A stretch of 35,597 nucleotides of DNA from Bacillota bacterium (GTDB lineage Bacteria > Bacillota_I > Bacilli_A > Izemoplasmatales > Hujiaoplasmataceae): contig JAKPZU010000078.1 in the NCBI GenBank assembly GCA_029559915.1, forward strand, positions 1 to 35,597. Reading direction: 5' to 3'. Below, piece after piece: positions 16,056-23,953 of this stretch. Each line of letters starts with the position of its first letter. Position 1 is the first letter of the stretch. The notes below the pieces were generated by a model. That model was not told the DNA's origin. It ran no database searches and worked only from the letters and a program-made list of their open reading frames with translations. A program made the position numbers and the translations under genes.

Positions 16056-16286
16056 TTAGATTGAAAAACTTAGTGATTCCATCTCTTGTTTTGATGCTTC
16101 TATTTTCTTCACAAGACGGTGGTTTTTAAGGTTGTTGTAAAGTTCGTCATATCTTTCTTCGTCGATATAACCGGTAAGATACTTAAGATTGTCATTGACA
16201 TATGTAACGTTGACATTGAATTCTTTAAGTTTATTGACAATTTTCTTATTTCTAAAATAGATGATTATGCCTTTTCTTTTGATCAT
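16056..16286 (-). CDS. ylbG: YlbG family protein (DUF2129)
   Basis: 76 residues. KRKGIIIYFRNKKIVNKLKEF, VTYVNDNLKYLTGYI and the closing VKKIEAS match the small YlbG/DUF2129 family of Bacilli. Its function is not settled. AGGGGT precedes ATG 16286. It has its own promoter and terminator, so it is probably monocistronic upstream of rpsP. Confidence 0.9.
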   Translation of the reverse strand: MIKRKGIIIYFRNKKIVNKLKEFNVNVTYVNDNLKYLTGYIDEERYDELYNNLKNHRLVKKIEASKQEMESLSFSI

Positions 16287-16318
16287 TATGAACCCCTGTT
16301 TATCTGTTTGTTTAGTTA

Positions 16319-16346
16319 ATTATACCATATTATAGCGCTTTTCCAA
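16319..16346 (-). promoter_or_regulatory. ylbG promoter
   Basis: Minus strand TTGGAA (16346-16341), 16 bases, TATAAT (16324-16319), with TGG before it (extended -10). Confidence 0.65.
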
Positions 16347-16385
16347 ATAGTAATGGTCAATTTTCTTTATTTTTATAATTGAAAG

Positions 16386-16406
16386 TGTTATAATTTTCTT
16401 GGTGAT
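16386..16406 (+). promoter_or_regulatory. Compact extended -10 promoter fused to the def ribosome site
   Basis: TGT-TATAAT (16386-16394), six bases, GGTGAT (16401-16406), four bases, ATG 16411. No good -35. Confidence 0.75.
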
Positions 16407-16410
16407 AAAT

Positions 16411-16983
16411 ATGTTATTAAATAAAGATATAATTATGGATGGTCATCCAACTTTAAGATTGAGAGCCAAACCAGTTGACCTGCCTTTATCAGATGAAGTT
16501 TTCAATACTCTGAAGGATATGATGGAGTATATTGAAAACTCTCAAGATGATGAAATGGTGGAAAAATATGGTTTAAGATCTTCAGTCGGTCTAGCCGCTC
16601 CACAAATCAATAAATCATTAAAAATGTTTTGTATGAAAACACTTGATGAAAATTTTAAGGTCCTGCACAAATATGCAGTAGTTAATCCCAAAATTATCTC
16701 TTACTCTGAGGCGACAACATATCTTCCAAGTGGAGAAGGTTGTTTATCGGTAGACGAAGATACTACTGGTCTTGTTAAAAGACACAAGAAGATAAAAGCC
16801 AGAGTCAATCTGGTAAATTTGGAAACCAAGGAAGTAAAGGAAACCATTCTTAAACTTTCAGGTTATCCAGCAATTGTCTTTCAGCATGAATATGACCATT
16901 TAATGGGTGTCTTGTTCATTGACAAGATTTCTGATGAACTTCCTGAAAGTGAAGCTATAGAATTTCATTATGAAGAAGATTAA
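16411..16983 (+). CDS. def: Peptide deformylase
   Basis: 190 residues from ATG 16411 (the track's TTG at 16399 lies between -10 and ribosome site). The three active-site motifs are present: GLAAPQ (residues 60-65), EGCLSV near 108 with the metal-binding cysteine, and HEYDH near 158 with two metal histidines and the catalytic Glu. It removes the formyl group from nascent proteins at the ribosome. The length and internal insertion fit the type II enzymes of Gram-positive bacteria. Monocistronic. Confidence 0.96.
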   Translation: MLLNKDIIMDGHPTLRLRAKPVDLPLSDEVFNTLKDMMEYIENSQDDEMVEKYGLRSSVGLAAPQINKSLKMFCMKTLDENFKVLHKYAVVNPKIISYSEATTYLPSGEGCLSVDEDTTGLVKRHKKIKARVNLVNLETKEVKETILKLSGYPAIVFQHEYDHLMGVLFIDKISDELPESEAIEFHYEED

Positions 16984-17008
16984 AGCCTATCGTTGCGATA
17001 GGCTTTTA
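16984..17008 (+). terminator. def terminator
   Basis: GCCTATCG-TTG-CGATAGGC followed by TTTTACTTT. The reverse strand could weakly end fprA as well. Confidence 0.85.
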
Positions 17009-17011
17009 CTT

Positions 17012-18223
17012 TTATAATATTTTCTTTAATTCTTTGACAAAATTAATACCGAATTCCCTAACTTCTTCTTCTTGGGACTTTGATGGTCTAAACTTGATTT
17101 TTAAGCCTGGTAATGGTTTCATCTTCAATTGTTCCAAGCGTTGAATGATATTGTCGACAGCTTCTCCGCTCCAACCATAAGAACCAAAAGCTGTTGCTAT
17201 TTTTCCCTTTAATTCTTCGTAGTGGACTTTGGCAAGAATTTCCCATATTGTCGGTAAAGTGTCTCTTACAATTGTGGCGGAACCGATTAGAAAGGCATTG
17301 GCTTGCTTGATTCTTTTGACAACGTCGTCGACTTTGGTCTCAATCAAATCATATAATTCTACATTTATTCGGCCAGAAAACTCTTCTATGATTGCATCTT
17401 TGATGATGTAAGCCATAGTTCTAGTATAGTTATATGCACTGGCAAAAGGAATCACTACAAGCGGGATTTCATTGGTAATTTCTTTGGACCATTCTTCATA
17501 AAATCTGATGGCCTTCGGAATATAATCGCCTTCTAAAACCGCTCCATGAGAAGTTGCGATAATTATTGGGTTATACTCTTTGACTTTTTGTACGCCTCTT
17601 CTTACGGCTGGCATGAACGGTGACATGATGGCATCAAAGTACTCTTTCAAGCTTCTGTCATAATCCTTGATATTTTTCAATGTCGAAGACATAACACCGT
17701 CGAAAGCATAATGAGCTCCGAAGAAATCACATGTAAAAAGAATATTATCCTCTTTAAGATAGGTAAACATCGTGTCTGGCCAATGAAGATTTGGCTGTAG
17801 AGTAAACTCCAAAGTTTTGTTTCCTAAACTCAATGTTTCTCCTTCTTTTACTTTGTGATACTTAAGGTCGGATATATTGACGATTTCTTTTAAATTCATG
17901 TAAGCCGGTATGGAACCATATATTTCAATATCAGGGTTCTTTTCCAAAACATATTCTACACATCCGGAATGATCAGGTTCTGCATGATTTACAATCAAAT
18001 AATCAATATTTTTAATATCGATAATATCATTAATTCTCGAAAAGAATTCTTCCTTGAAAGGTTCTTTGGCGGTATCGATCAAAGCAGTTTTTTCACTGCC
18101 GACAATTAAATAAGAATTATATGTAGAACCGAATTCGGTCGCCATGACTATATCAAAAACCCTCAAGTCATAATCAATCGTGCCTACCCAGTAGACACCT
18201 TCAGTAAGTTTATACGATTTCAT
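17012..18223 (-). CDS. fprA: Flavodiiron protein (A-type flavoprotein, O2/NO reductase)
   Basis: 403 residues, the core two-domain size. The N-terminal metallo-beta-lactamase-like domain holds the di-iron ligands: HAEPDH (His80, Glu82, Asp84, His85), the His of NLHWPDT, the Asp of FTCDFFGAH and the His of TSHGAVL. The C-terminal flavodoxin domain (from about 250) binds FMN; its first loop reads PFASAYNYT instead of the common YGSMYGNT, while FGSYGWSGEA is standard. The protein reduces O2 to water and/or NO to N2O in anaerobes. No rubredoxin is adjacent, so the electron donor is encoded elsewhere. A compact promoter/ribosome module drives it. Confidence 0.95.
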   Translation of the reverse strand: MKSYKLTEGVYWVGTIDYDLRVFDIVMATEFGSTYNSYLIVGSEKTALIDTAKEPFKEEFFSRINDIIDIKNIDYLIVNHAEPDHSGCVEYVLEKNPDIEIYGSIPAYMNLKEIVNISDLKYHKVKEGETLSLGNKTLEFTLQPNLHWPDTMFTYLKEDNILFTCDFFGAHYAFDGVMSSTLKNIKDYDRSLKEYFDAIMSPFMPAVRRGVQKVKEYNPIIIATSHGAVLEGDYIPKAIRFYEEWSKEITNEIPLVVIPFASAYNYTRTMAYIIKDAIIEEFSGRINVELYDLIETKVDDVVKRIKQANAFLIGSATIVRDTLPTIWEILAKVHYEELKGKIATAFGSYGWSGEAVDNIIQRLEQLKMKPLPGLKIKFRPSKSQEEEVREFGINFVKELKKIL

Positions 18224-18227
18224 ATTT

Positions 18228-18269
18228 TCACCTCAGTAATATTATACAAGAATTGCAACTTTTAGACAA
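18228..18269 (-). promoter_or_regulatory. fprA promoter with adjoining ribosome site
   Basis: Minus strand TTGTCT (18269-18264), 17 bases, TATAAT (18246-18241), six bases, GAGGTGA (18234-18228), four bases, ATG. The layout resembles the compact modules of cca, yigZ and def but with a plausible -35. Confidence 0.75.
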
Positions 18270-18305
18270 ATAATTAACTTTTTTAATTTGATATTTGCTA
18301 AGTAA

Positions 18306-18334
18306 TTGACAACATGGCCTTTTTTTGATAAAGT
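18306..18334 (+). promoter_or_regulatory. Promoter of the second degV gene
   Basis: TTGACA (18306-18311), 17 bases, TAAAGT (18329-18334). Confidence 0.7.
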
Positions 18335-18375
18335 ACTATGTGTGATAGAGTAGTTTTTATCAAGGAGGAAATAAT

Positions 18376-19260
18376 ATGAGTTACAAATTAATCAGCGATT
18401 CCTGCGTCGATATCCCAGCTAGTTTGGCCAAAGAACTTGAATTGGAAATACTTCCATTAAAGGTTACCGTCAAAGGTAAAGAATATGCGAATTATCTTGA
18501 TAATCGTGAAATCAAGCCCGAAGAATTTTATAATCTTTTGAGAGAAGAAAATACAGCTTCAACGGCGCAATTGAACCCTAATGATTTTGTGGAAACTTTC
18601 ACGCCGTTTTTAAATGCTGGGCAAGACATTCTCTATTTAAGTTTTTCCAGTGCTTTGTCAGGAACCTATAATTCCAGTATCATTGCCAAGAAACAACTTT
18701 CGGAAGAGTATCCTGAACGAAATATCGTATGTTTGGATACCGCATGCGCTTCCATGGGTCAAGGTTTATTGGTAACTTTGGCTGCGAGAAAAAAACTTGC
18801 AGGAGAAAGCCTTGATGAAGTCAAGAATTATGTTGAGGGCATCAAATTGGATATATGCCATCTGTTCACGGTCAGTGATTTGGGACATTTGCGCAGAGGT
18901 GGTAGACTCTCTGCCAGTTCCTTGGTTTTAGGCAATTTACTGAACATCAAGCCACTGCTTCACGTTAATCTAAAAGGTGAACTTAAGGTTTACGGTAAAG
19001 CTAGAGGCAGATACAAATCCCTGAACAATCTAATTAGCAGAATGGAAGAAACTTTTGATAAAGATCGAAATGAGATCATCTATATCTCCCATGGCGATTG
19101 TTTGGAAGACGCCATTTATGTCAAAGACGCTTGTAAGGATAAGTTAGGATTAAAGGAAGAACAATTCCTGATAAATCATATCGGCCCAGTCATCGGCGCT
19201 CACTCAGGAGTCAACACCTTGGCCATCTTCTATATCGGTAACGAAAGAAACATTAAGTAG
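18376..19260 (+). CDS. DegV family fatty-acid-binding protein
   Basis: 294 residues with AAGGAGG before ATG. Motifs: ISDSCVDIP (the DS of the usual TDSxxDL start), TASTAQLNP, SSALSGTYNSS, LRRGGRLS and GAHSGVNTLAI. These line the fatty-acid pocket of DegV/FakB proteins. It is a paralogue of the gene at 12450, with low identity by eye. It is monocistronic: its stop codon lies inside a terminator-bearing 26-bp sequence that has been duplicated by the neighbouring IS. Confidence 0.93.
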   Translation: MSYKLISDSCVDIPASLAKELELEILPLKVTVKGKEYANYLDNREIKPEEFYNLLREENTASTAQLNPNDFVETFTPFLNAGQDILYLSFSSALSGTYNSSIIAKKQLSEEYPERNIVCLDTACASMGQGLLVTLAARKKLAGESLDEVKNYVEGIKLDICHLFTVSDLGHLRRGGRLSASSLVLGNLLNIKPLLHVNLKGELKVYGKARGRYKSLNNLISRMEETFDKDRNEIIYISHGDCLEDAIYVKDACKDKLGLKEEQFLINHIGPVIGAHSGVNTLAIFYIGNERNIK

Positions 19261-19278
19261 AGATTTTTCTCTACTTTT
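19253..19278 (+). repeat. Left copy of 26-bp target duplication = degV terminator
   Basis: Holds the degV stop codon and the hairpin AGTAGAGA-TTTT-TCTCTACT followed by Ts. An identical 26-bp copy flanks the right end of the IS (20935-20960), so it is the target site duplication and still works as the degV terminator. Confidence 0.88.
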
Positions 19279-19293
19279 CAGAGTGTTGACAAA
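19279..19293 (+). repeat. IS left terminal inverted repeat
   Basis: CAGAGTGTTGACAAA, perfect reverse complement of 20920-20934. Confidence 0.93.
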
Positions 19294-19322
19294 GTACCTT
19301 AGAAATAGGGTACTTTTTGTTT
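19291..19322 (+). terminator. Terminator-like hairpin inside the IS left end
   Basis: AAAGTACC, ten-base loop, GGTACTTT then TTGTTTT. It would stop transcripts entering from degV, keeping the transposase silent. Confidence 0.7.
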
Positions 19323-19400
19323 TAATGATAAACATTATAAAAGAGAGTATAGTTTAGTGAATAATGAAATAAATAAAAGCGCTAAAATTAGCGGACAAGC

Positions 19401-19441
19401 GAGACATTTAGCGATAAATATGGTATAATATAGTTGGTGAT
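19401..19441 (+). promoter_or_regulatory. Transposase promoter, compact type, with TTAGCG repeats
   Basis: GAGACA (19401-19406), 17 bases, TATAAT (19424-19429) with TGG before it, six bases, GGTGAT (19436-19441), four bases, ATG 19446. Upstream an inverted repeat CGCTAA-AA-TTAGCG (19380-19393) and another TTAGCG (19409-19414, within the spacer) could be a regulator site. Confidence 0.7.
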
Positions 19442-19445
19442 AGAG

Positions 19446-20912
19446 ATGATAAGTAAAAAAGATGAACAATCAAGAAAAAATATTCAAATGATAGATATCG
19501 ATACCTTAGTACCGAAGAATCATTTGGTAAGACATATTGAAAAAGTAATCAACTTTGAATTTATAAGAGAGTATGTAGAAGATATGTATTCAATGGATAA
19601 AGGCAGACCATCAATCGATCCGGTTGTGTTGTTTAAAATTGTCTTTATCCAATTTTTATTTGGAATAAAGTCAATGAGACAAACAATCAAGGAAATTGAT
19701 GTCAATGTCGCATACAGATGGTTTTTGGGATATGGGTTTACTGAACCAATACCTAACTACTCTACATTTTCTCAGAACTACCGGAGAAGATTTGTCGGAA
19801 CTGATGTCTTTGAAAAAATCTTTAAACATATCTTGTCATCGCTAATAGAGAATGGACTTATAAAAGAAGACACTTACTTTATTGACTCTACCCATATAAA
19901 AGCTTATGCGAATAAAAGGAAAGTGGACACTGAATACATCGATGTAGATTATAATATTTACGCAAAAAACTTACATGAAGAAATTAATCGGCAAAGAGAG
20001 AAAGAGAATAAAAAGAGAATTGATTTTAATCAAAAGAAGAAAGTAGCTATAAGTAGGACTGATCCAGAAAGCGGAATGTTTCATAAAGGAGAAAAAGAAA
20101 AACAATTAGCGTATTCAGTCCAGACTGCAGTCGATGAAAACGGCTGGGTTATGGGCTGTAAGACGACAGCTGCCAGTGTAAACGACAATAATGCAGGTAT
20201 GGAATTCGTTGATGAACTAACAGATGAGTTCAAAGAAACTAAAGCAGTGGTGATGGATGCAGGATATACATCACCCCTCTTACAAGATATCTTATTAAGC
20301 AAAGGCATAATGCCTGTACTGCCATACAATAGACCTAAAGGAAAGAAACTAAGTAAAGAATCTGGAGAAGTTGAATTCACATATACAAAACACTATTTTA
20401 AATATGACGAAGTAAACGATTTATATCTTTGTCCATACTTAAAACAATTGACCTATAGAGGAATAGATTCACAAGGATATAAAGTATATCGCTCAAGAAC
20501 CAAAGACTGTAAAGACTGTCCATATAAACATAAATGTACCAATCAAAATACCAAGATCATCAGTAGGCACTTACTGGAATATACCAAGAAACAGAGTATG
20601 GAATTCAGATTGACTGATGAGGGTAAAGAGTTATACAAAAAGAGAAAATATACCATCGAGCGACTTTTCGCTCAATGTAAGATGAGTCATTGTTTAGGTT
20701 TTACTCTTTTAAGAGGTAAAGAGAAAAACCACAATCGTAACTTAATCATTTATAGTGCCGCTAACATTAAGAAGTTAGCGTTATTGGTTTGGAAATATGA
20801 GTTAGAAATAAGGAAGATATCTTCTCTTACACAAGCTTTTTTGACTAAAATTAGACGTTTTTTATTAGTTTTACTTAAAAATCAAAAAAACAACCTAGTT
20901 TTCATCAACTAA
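19446..20912 (+). CDS. IS1182 family DDE transposase
   Basis: 488 residues from ATG 19446 (the track's TTG 19434 precedes the ribosome site). The N-terminal DUF772-type domain (VPKNHLVRHIEKVINF, GRPSIDPVVLFKIVFIQFL) is followed by a DDE catalytic core: first Asp in YFIDSTHIKAYA, second in AVVMDAGYTSP, and the Glu in YTIERLFAQCK. A cysteine cluster (CKDCPYKHKC) sits before the last motif. No frameshift or missing catalytic residue is visible, so it should be active. Confidence 0.93.
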   Translation: MISKKDEQSRKNIQMIDIDTLVPKNHLVRHIEKVINFEFIREYVEDMYSMDKGRPSIDPVVLFKIVFIQFLFGIKSMRQTIKEIDVNVAYRWFLGYGFTEPIPNYSTFSQNYRRRFVGTDVFEKIFKHILSSLIENGLIKEDTYFIDSTHIKAYANKRKVDTEYIDVDYNIYAKNLHEEINRQREKENKKRIDFNQKKKVAISRTDPESGMFHKGEKEKQLAYSVQTAVDENGWVMGCKTTAASVNDNNAGMEFVDELTDEFKETKAVVMDAGYTSPLLQDILLSKGIMPVLPYNRPKGKKLSKESGEVEFTYTKHYFKYDEVNDLYLCPYLKQLTYRGIDSQGYKVYRSRTKDCKDCPYKHKCTNQNTKIISRHLLEYTKKQSMEFRLTDEGKELYKKRKYTIERLFAQCKMSHCLGFTLLRGKEKNHNRNLIIYSAANIKKLALLVWKYELEIRKISSLTQAFLTKIRRFLLVLLKNQKNNLVFIN

Positions 20913-20919
20913 GTTGTTA

Positions 20920-20934
20920 TTTGTCAACACTCTG
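20920..20934 (-). repeat. IS right terminal inverted repeat
   Basis: Reverse complement of the left terminal repeat, 15 of 15. Confidence 0.93.
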
Positions 20935-20960
20935 TTAAGTAGAGATTTTTCTCTACTTTT
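20935..20960 (+). repeat. Right copy of the 26-bp target duplication, acting as terminator
   Basis: Identical to 19253-19278. It follows the transposase gene and supplies a U-tailed hairpin that the transposase's own right-end hairpin lacks. Confidence 0.88.
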
Positions 20961-20982
20961 TATTTTTATCAAACTTAAATAA

Positions 20983-20991
20983 TGTTATAAT
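20983..20991 (+). promoter_or_regulatory. Extended -10 of the nfnAB operon
   Basis: TGT-TATAAT at 20983-20991, with no clear -35. The start would fall near 20998, about 23 bases before the gene. The right terminator copy ends just upstream. Confidence 0.55.
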
Positions 20992-21020
20992 TAATTAAAC
21001 TAACTAAAAACGAGGTTTAG

Positions 21021-21845
21021 ATGATGTATGAAATACTAGAAAAATTGGAACTGAATAAAGATGTCGATCTGTTCAAAATCAAGGCACCACTTGTCGCCAA
21101 GAATACAAAACCTGGTAATTTTGTAATCGTTCGTGTTGATAAACTTGGCGAAAGAATTCCTTTGACAATAGTGGAAAGCGATTCTGAATCAATTACGATA
21201 ATTTCTCAAAAAGTGGGATTTTCCACAAAATTGTTAAGTAAAAAGGAAAAGGGAGATTTTATTGAAGATGTGGTTGGTCCATTGGGTGAAGCCATCAAGA
21301 TTAAAAATATCAAGAACTTGATTGCGATTGCCGGTGGAGTCGGCGCAGCACCACTTTACCCACAACTTAAAAGTTATCACTCTAGCGGTACAAAAATTGA
21401 TCTTATAATCGGTGCTAAGGATAAAGAACATTTGCTGCTGATGGATAAATTTGCGGAAGTTTGTGAAAACATCTTCGTAACTACCGATGATGGTTCCGTT
21501 GGAAGAAAGGGGTTTGTCACAGAAGTCTTGAAAGAAAGACTTAAAGACAAGTCCTATGATTTTTCCATAACAATCGGACCTTTGATTATGATGAAAAACG
21601 TTCTTTTAATAAACAAAGACTATAACCTTCCTACCGATGTATCTTTGAATCCAATCATGATTGACGGAACCGGCATGTGTGGAAATTGCCGCGTCAGCAT
21701 CAATGGCAAAAATCATTTTGCCTGTGTTGAGGGCCCTGATTTTTCAGCTGAAGGGATTGATTTTGATGAATTGATCAGCCGACAAAGATATTATAAAGAT
21801 AAAGAACATGTCTGTAATTTAAGACTGGGTGAATCAGATGATTAA
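21021..21845 (+). CDS. nfnA: NfnA, small subunit of electron-bifurcating ferredoxin:NADP+ oxidoreductase
   Basis: 274 residues, GAGG before the ATG (21021, or 21024 immediately after). A ferredoxin-reductase-type FAD domain (ERIPLTIVE), an NAD(H) domain (AIAGGVGAAPLYP) and a C-terminal [2Fe-2S] site (DGTGMCGNCRV, then FACVEGP) are all visible, in the order of NfnA and related SudB/PyrK-type subunits. Together with NfnB it couples NADH and reduced ferredoxin oxidation to NADPH formation by flavin bifurcation. The stop overlaps the start of nfnB by 8 bases. Confidence 0.93.
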   Translation: MMYEILEKLELNKDVDLFKIKAPLVAKNTKPGNFVIVRVDKLGERIPLTIVESDSESITIISQKVGFSTKLLSKKEKGDFIEDVVGPLGEAIKIKNIKNLIAIAGGVGAAPLYPQLKSYHSSGTKIDLIIGAKDKEHLLLMDKFAEVCENIFVTTDDGSVGRKGFVTEVLKERLKDKSYDFSITIGPLIMMKNVLLINKDYNLPTDVSLNPIMIDGTGMCGNCRVSINGKNHFACVEGPDFSAEGIDFDELISRQRYYKDKEHVCNLRLGESDD

Positions 21846-23208
21846 ACGTACAATTATGCCAGTGCTTGATCCATCCATCAGAAATACTTCATTCTCCGAA
21901 GTGGCTCAAGGATATTCACTGAATCAAGTGAAAATTGAAGCCTCAAGATGTCTTGATTGTAAAAATCCTAGATGCGTGACGGCTTGTCCCGTCAATATTG
22001 ATATACCAAGATTCATCAAGTTAATTCTTGAAGATCGTTTTCGAGATGCATACTGCACAATTTATTCAGACAATATTCTTCCGGCTGTTTGCGGTAGAGT
22101 TTGCCCTCAAGAAAAACAATGTGAGGGTGCATGTGTTTTGGGAGTGAAGTTTGAACCAGTTGCGATTGGCGCTTTAGAAAGGTATCTGGGAGATTATAGT
22201 TTGGAACATAATGTCTTCCGACAAGAAATAATAATTGATAACGGTAAAAAAGTTGCGATTATCGGTAGTGGACCTGCAGGTCTTGCCTGTGCTGCACAAA
22301 TCAGGAGAATGGGTTATTCAACCGATGTCTATGAAGCTTTGCATGAATTCGGTGGAGTTTTAAAGTATGGCATTCCCGAATTCAGGTTACCTAAATCAAT
22401 TGTCGATACCGAAATTGATAGATTAAAATCTCTAGGTATCAACTTCTATAAAAATGTCATTATTGGAAAAACTTTGACTATCGAACAGTTGTTTAATGAA
22501 TTGAATTATCAAGCGATTTTTATCGGTTCAGGCGCTGGTCTTCCAAGTTCTCTCGGGATAAAGGGAGAGAACTTGAACGGAGTTTACTATGCGAATGAAT
22601 TTCTAACCAGAGTCAATCTCATGAAAGCGAATAATTTTCCATTTTCAGCTACACCGATAAAAGTCGGTGAAACCGTAGCGGTCGTTGGTGGCGGTAACGT
22701 AGCTATGGACGCAGCCAGAACCGCAAAAAGGCTCGGAGCAAAAAAAGTAATTATCATCTACCGCAGAGATATGGAATCATTACCAGCAAGGCTTGAAGAA
22801 ATTCATCATGCCGATGAAGAAGGAATTGATTTTATGCTTCTTCTCAATCCAGTTGAAATAATCGGCGAAAATTATGAAGTGAAATCAGTAAAATGTCAAA
22901 GAATGGTGTTGGGTGAACCAGATGAATCAGGCCGAAGAAAACCAATACCTATTGAAGAGTACGAAACAATTGACATCAATAATTTGATAGTCGCAATCGG
23001 TCAAAGTCCAAATCCGATAATCAAAAAATCAACTCCAAATTTGGAAGTTGACAAATGGGGTTGCATCAAAGTCAATGATTATCAAACATCTATTCCAGGG
23101 GTATTCGCAGGTGGCGATATCGTCACTGGAGCGGCTACAGTTATCTTAGCTATGGGTGCTGGAAAAACTGCTGCTTTTAATATCGATAAGTATATAAAGA
23201 CGCTTTGA
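21838..23208 (+). CDS. nfnB: NfnB, large subunit of the same complex (GltD-like)
   Basis: 456 residues from ATG 21838, with GGGTGA five bases upstream (the track's 21829 is GTG). Two [4Fe-4S] motifs come first (CLDCKNPRCVTACP and CGRVCPQEKQCEGAC), then FAD binding IIGSGPAGLACA and NADP binding AVVGGGNVAMDAARTA. GltD of glutamate synthase is the closest alternative, but no gltB is here and the adjacent nfnA decides the call. It ends the operon, with a terminator overlapping the stop. Confidence 0.94.
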   Translation: MIKRTIMPVLDPSIRNTSFSEVAQGYSLNQVKIEASRCLDCKNPRCVTACPVNIDIPRFIKLILEDRFRDAYCTIYSDNILPAVCGRVCPQEKQCEGACVLGVKFEPVAIGALERYLGDYSLEHNVFRQEIIIDNGKKVAIIGSGPAGLACAAQIRRMGYSTDVYEALHEFGGVLKYGIPEFRLPKSIVDTEIDRLKSLGINFYKNVIIGKTLTIEQLFNELNYQAIFIGSGAGLPSSLGIKGENLNGVYYANEFLTRVNLMKANNFPFSATPIKVGETVAVVGGGNVAMDAARTAKRLGAKKVIIIYRRDMESLPARLEEIHHADEEGIDFMLLLNPVEIIGENYEVKSVKCQRMVLGEPDESGRRKPIPIEEYETIDINNLIVAIGQSPNPIIKKSTPNLEVDKWGCIKVNDYQTSIPGVFAGGDIVTGAATVILAMGAGKTAAFNIDKYIKTL

Positions 23209-23231
23209 GTTTTAAAAAGCGTCTTTTTTTA
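23197..23231 (+). terminator. nfnAB terminator
   Basis: AAGACGCTTT, loop, AAAAGCGTCTT followed by Ts. The 5' arm lies in the last codons of nfnB. Confidence 0.9.
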
Positions 23232-23239
23232 AAAAAATC

Positions 23240-23255
23240 ATGACAGGGTTGTCAT
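23240..23255. promoter_or_regulatory. TetR operator 1
   Basis: ATGACAGGGTTGTCAT, a near-perfect palindrome upstream of the -35 box. Confidence 0.85.
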
Positions 23256-23261
23256 AAACAC

Positions 23262-23290
23262 TTGACAAAATAAAAAAATAGGAATAAAAT
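23262..23290 (+). promoter_or_regulatory. Promoter of the tetR-ABC exporter operon
   Basis: TTGACA (23262-23267), 17 bases, TAAAAT (23285-23290), lying between the two operators. Confidence 0.85.
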
Positions 23291-23296
23291 AACATT

Positions 23297-23312
23297 ATGA
23301 CAAGGTTGTCAT
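23297..23312. promoter_or_regulatory. TetR operator 2
   Basis: ATGACAAGGTTGTCAT, one base different from operator 1, at the predicted transcription start. The two copies are 57 bases apart and bracket the promoter. Confidence 0.85.
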
Positions 23313-23328
23313 AATTATGGAGGTCAAA

Positions 23329-23949
23329 ATGCCAAGTAAAACTTTCATCAATCTAGAAGCGGAAAAAAGGAAACGAATTGTTGATGCGACTGTTTTTGAG
23401 TTCGCTTCAAAACCCTATGAACAGGTAATGATTTCGGACATTATCAAAAAAGCAAAAATTCCTCGAGGAAGCTTTTATCAATATTTTATCGACAAGGAAG
23501 ACCTTTACATCTATATTATCGATGTGATAAAACAAGAAAAAATGACTTTCTTTGAATCAACTCTTAATAATTATAATGGTTTAAAATTCCTTGATTTAGT
23601 GAGAAAGCTCTATGAGGAAGGTGTCCAGTTCGCTCTAAAATATCCTAGATATGTCAAAATCATGGATTTTTTGATGAAGAATAAAAATCCATTATATGAT
23701 AAGATTATGGCCGAAAATGTGCTTTATGCCGAAAAAGTCTATGCAAATTTAATCGATCAAGATAAAGCCAAAGGTTATATTCGTGAGGATATAGATTCAT
23801 TGACCTTTGCAAAAATTATTGTTCAGTTGACAACCAATATTGCCGTTGAGGAACTTGATATCGATAATGAAGAAGAAAGCTTTAAAAGAATGTTGGAAAG
23901 AAATAATCAAATACTTAAAATCATCGAATATGGTGTGCTGAAAGGATAA
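23329..23949 (+). CDS. TetR/AcrR family repressor of the ABC exporter operon
   Basis: 206 residues from ATG 23329; the track ATG at 23317 overlaps the ribosome site GGAGGT. The N-terminal helix-turn-helix is typical (KRIVDATVFEFA, SDIIKKAKIPRGSFYQYFIDKEDLY). The C-terminal ligand domain is diverged, as usual. Twin palindromic operators flank its promoter, so it most likely represses itself and the four genes behind it until a drug or other ligand binds. The next gene starts five bases after its stop. Confidence 0.92.
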   Translation: MPSKTFINLEAEKRKRIVDATVFEFASKPYEQVMISDIIKKAKIPRGSFYQYFIDKEDLYIYIIDVIKQEKMTFFESTLNNYNGLKFLDLVRKLYEEGVQFALKYPRYVKIMDFLMKNKNPLYDKIMAENVLYAEKVYANLIDQDKAKGYIREDIDSLTFAKIIVQLTTNIAVEELDIDNEEESFKRMLERNNQILKIIEYGVLKG

Positions 23950-23953
23950 ATCT

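Larger units (their letters stand above)
19279..20934 (+). mobile_element. IS1182-like insertion sequence, 1656 bp, complete
   Basis: Bounded by 15-bp perfect terminal inverted repeats (CAGAGTGTTGACAAA at 19279-19293 and its reverse complement at 20920-20934) and by a 26-bp direct duplication of the target. It carries one intact transposase gene. A terminator-like hairpin guards the left end, and an imperfect hairpin (AACAAC..TAGTT / AACTA..GTTGTT, 20889-20918) covers the transposase stop. Perfect terminal repeats and identical flanks suggest a recent insertion. Confidence 0.93.

Noticed and set aside
20081-20380. 99-residue minus-strand ORF within the IS
   Set aside because: Antisense to the transposase catalytic core; composition is that of a shadow.
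23206-23208. Mycoplasma code (TGA = Trp)
   Set aside because: TGA ends nfnB, pulA and permease 1 exactly where the families end, and tryptophans use TGG.
21838-23208. Glutamate synthase small subunit (gltD)
   Set aside because: The large subunit is missing and the overlapping upstream gene is a typical NfnA.
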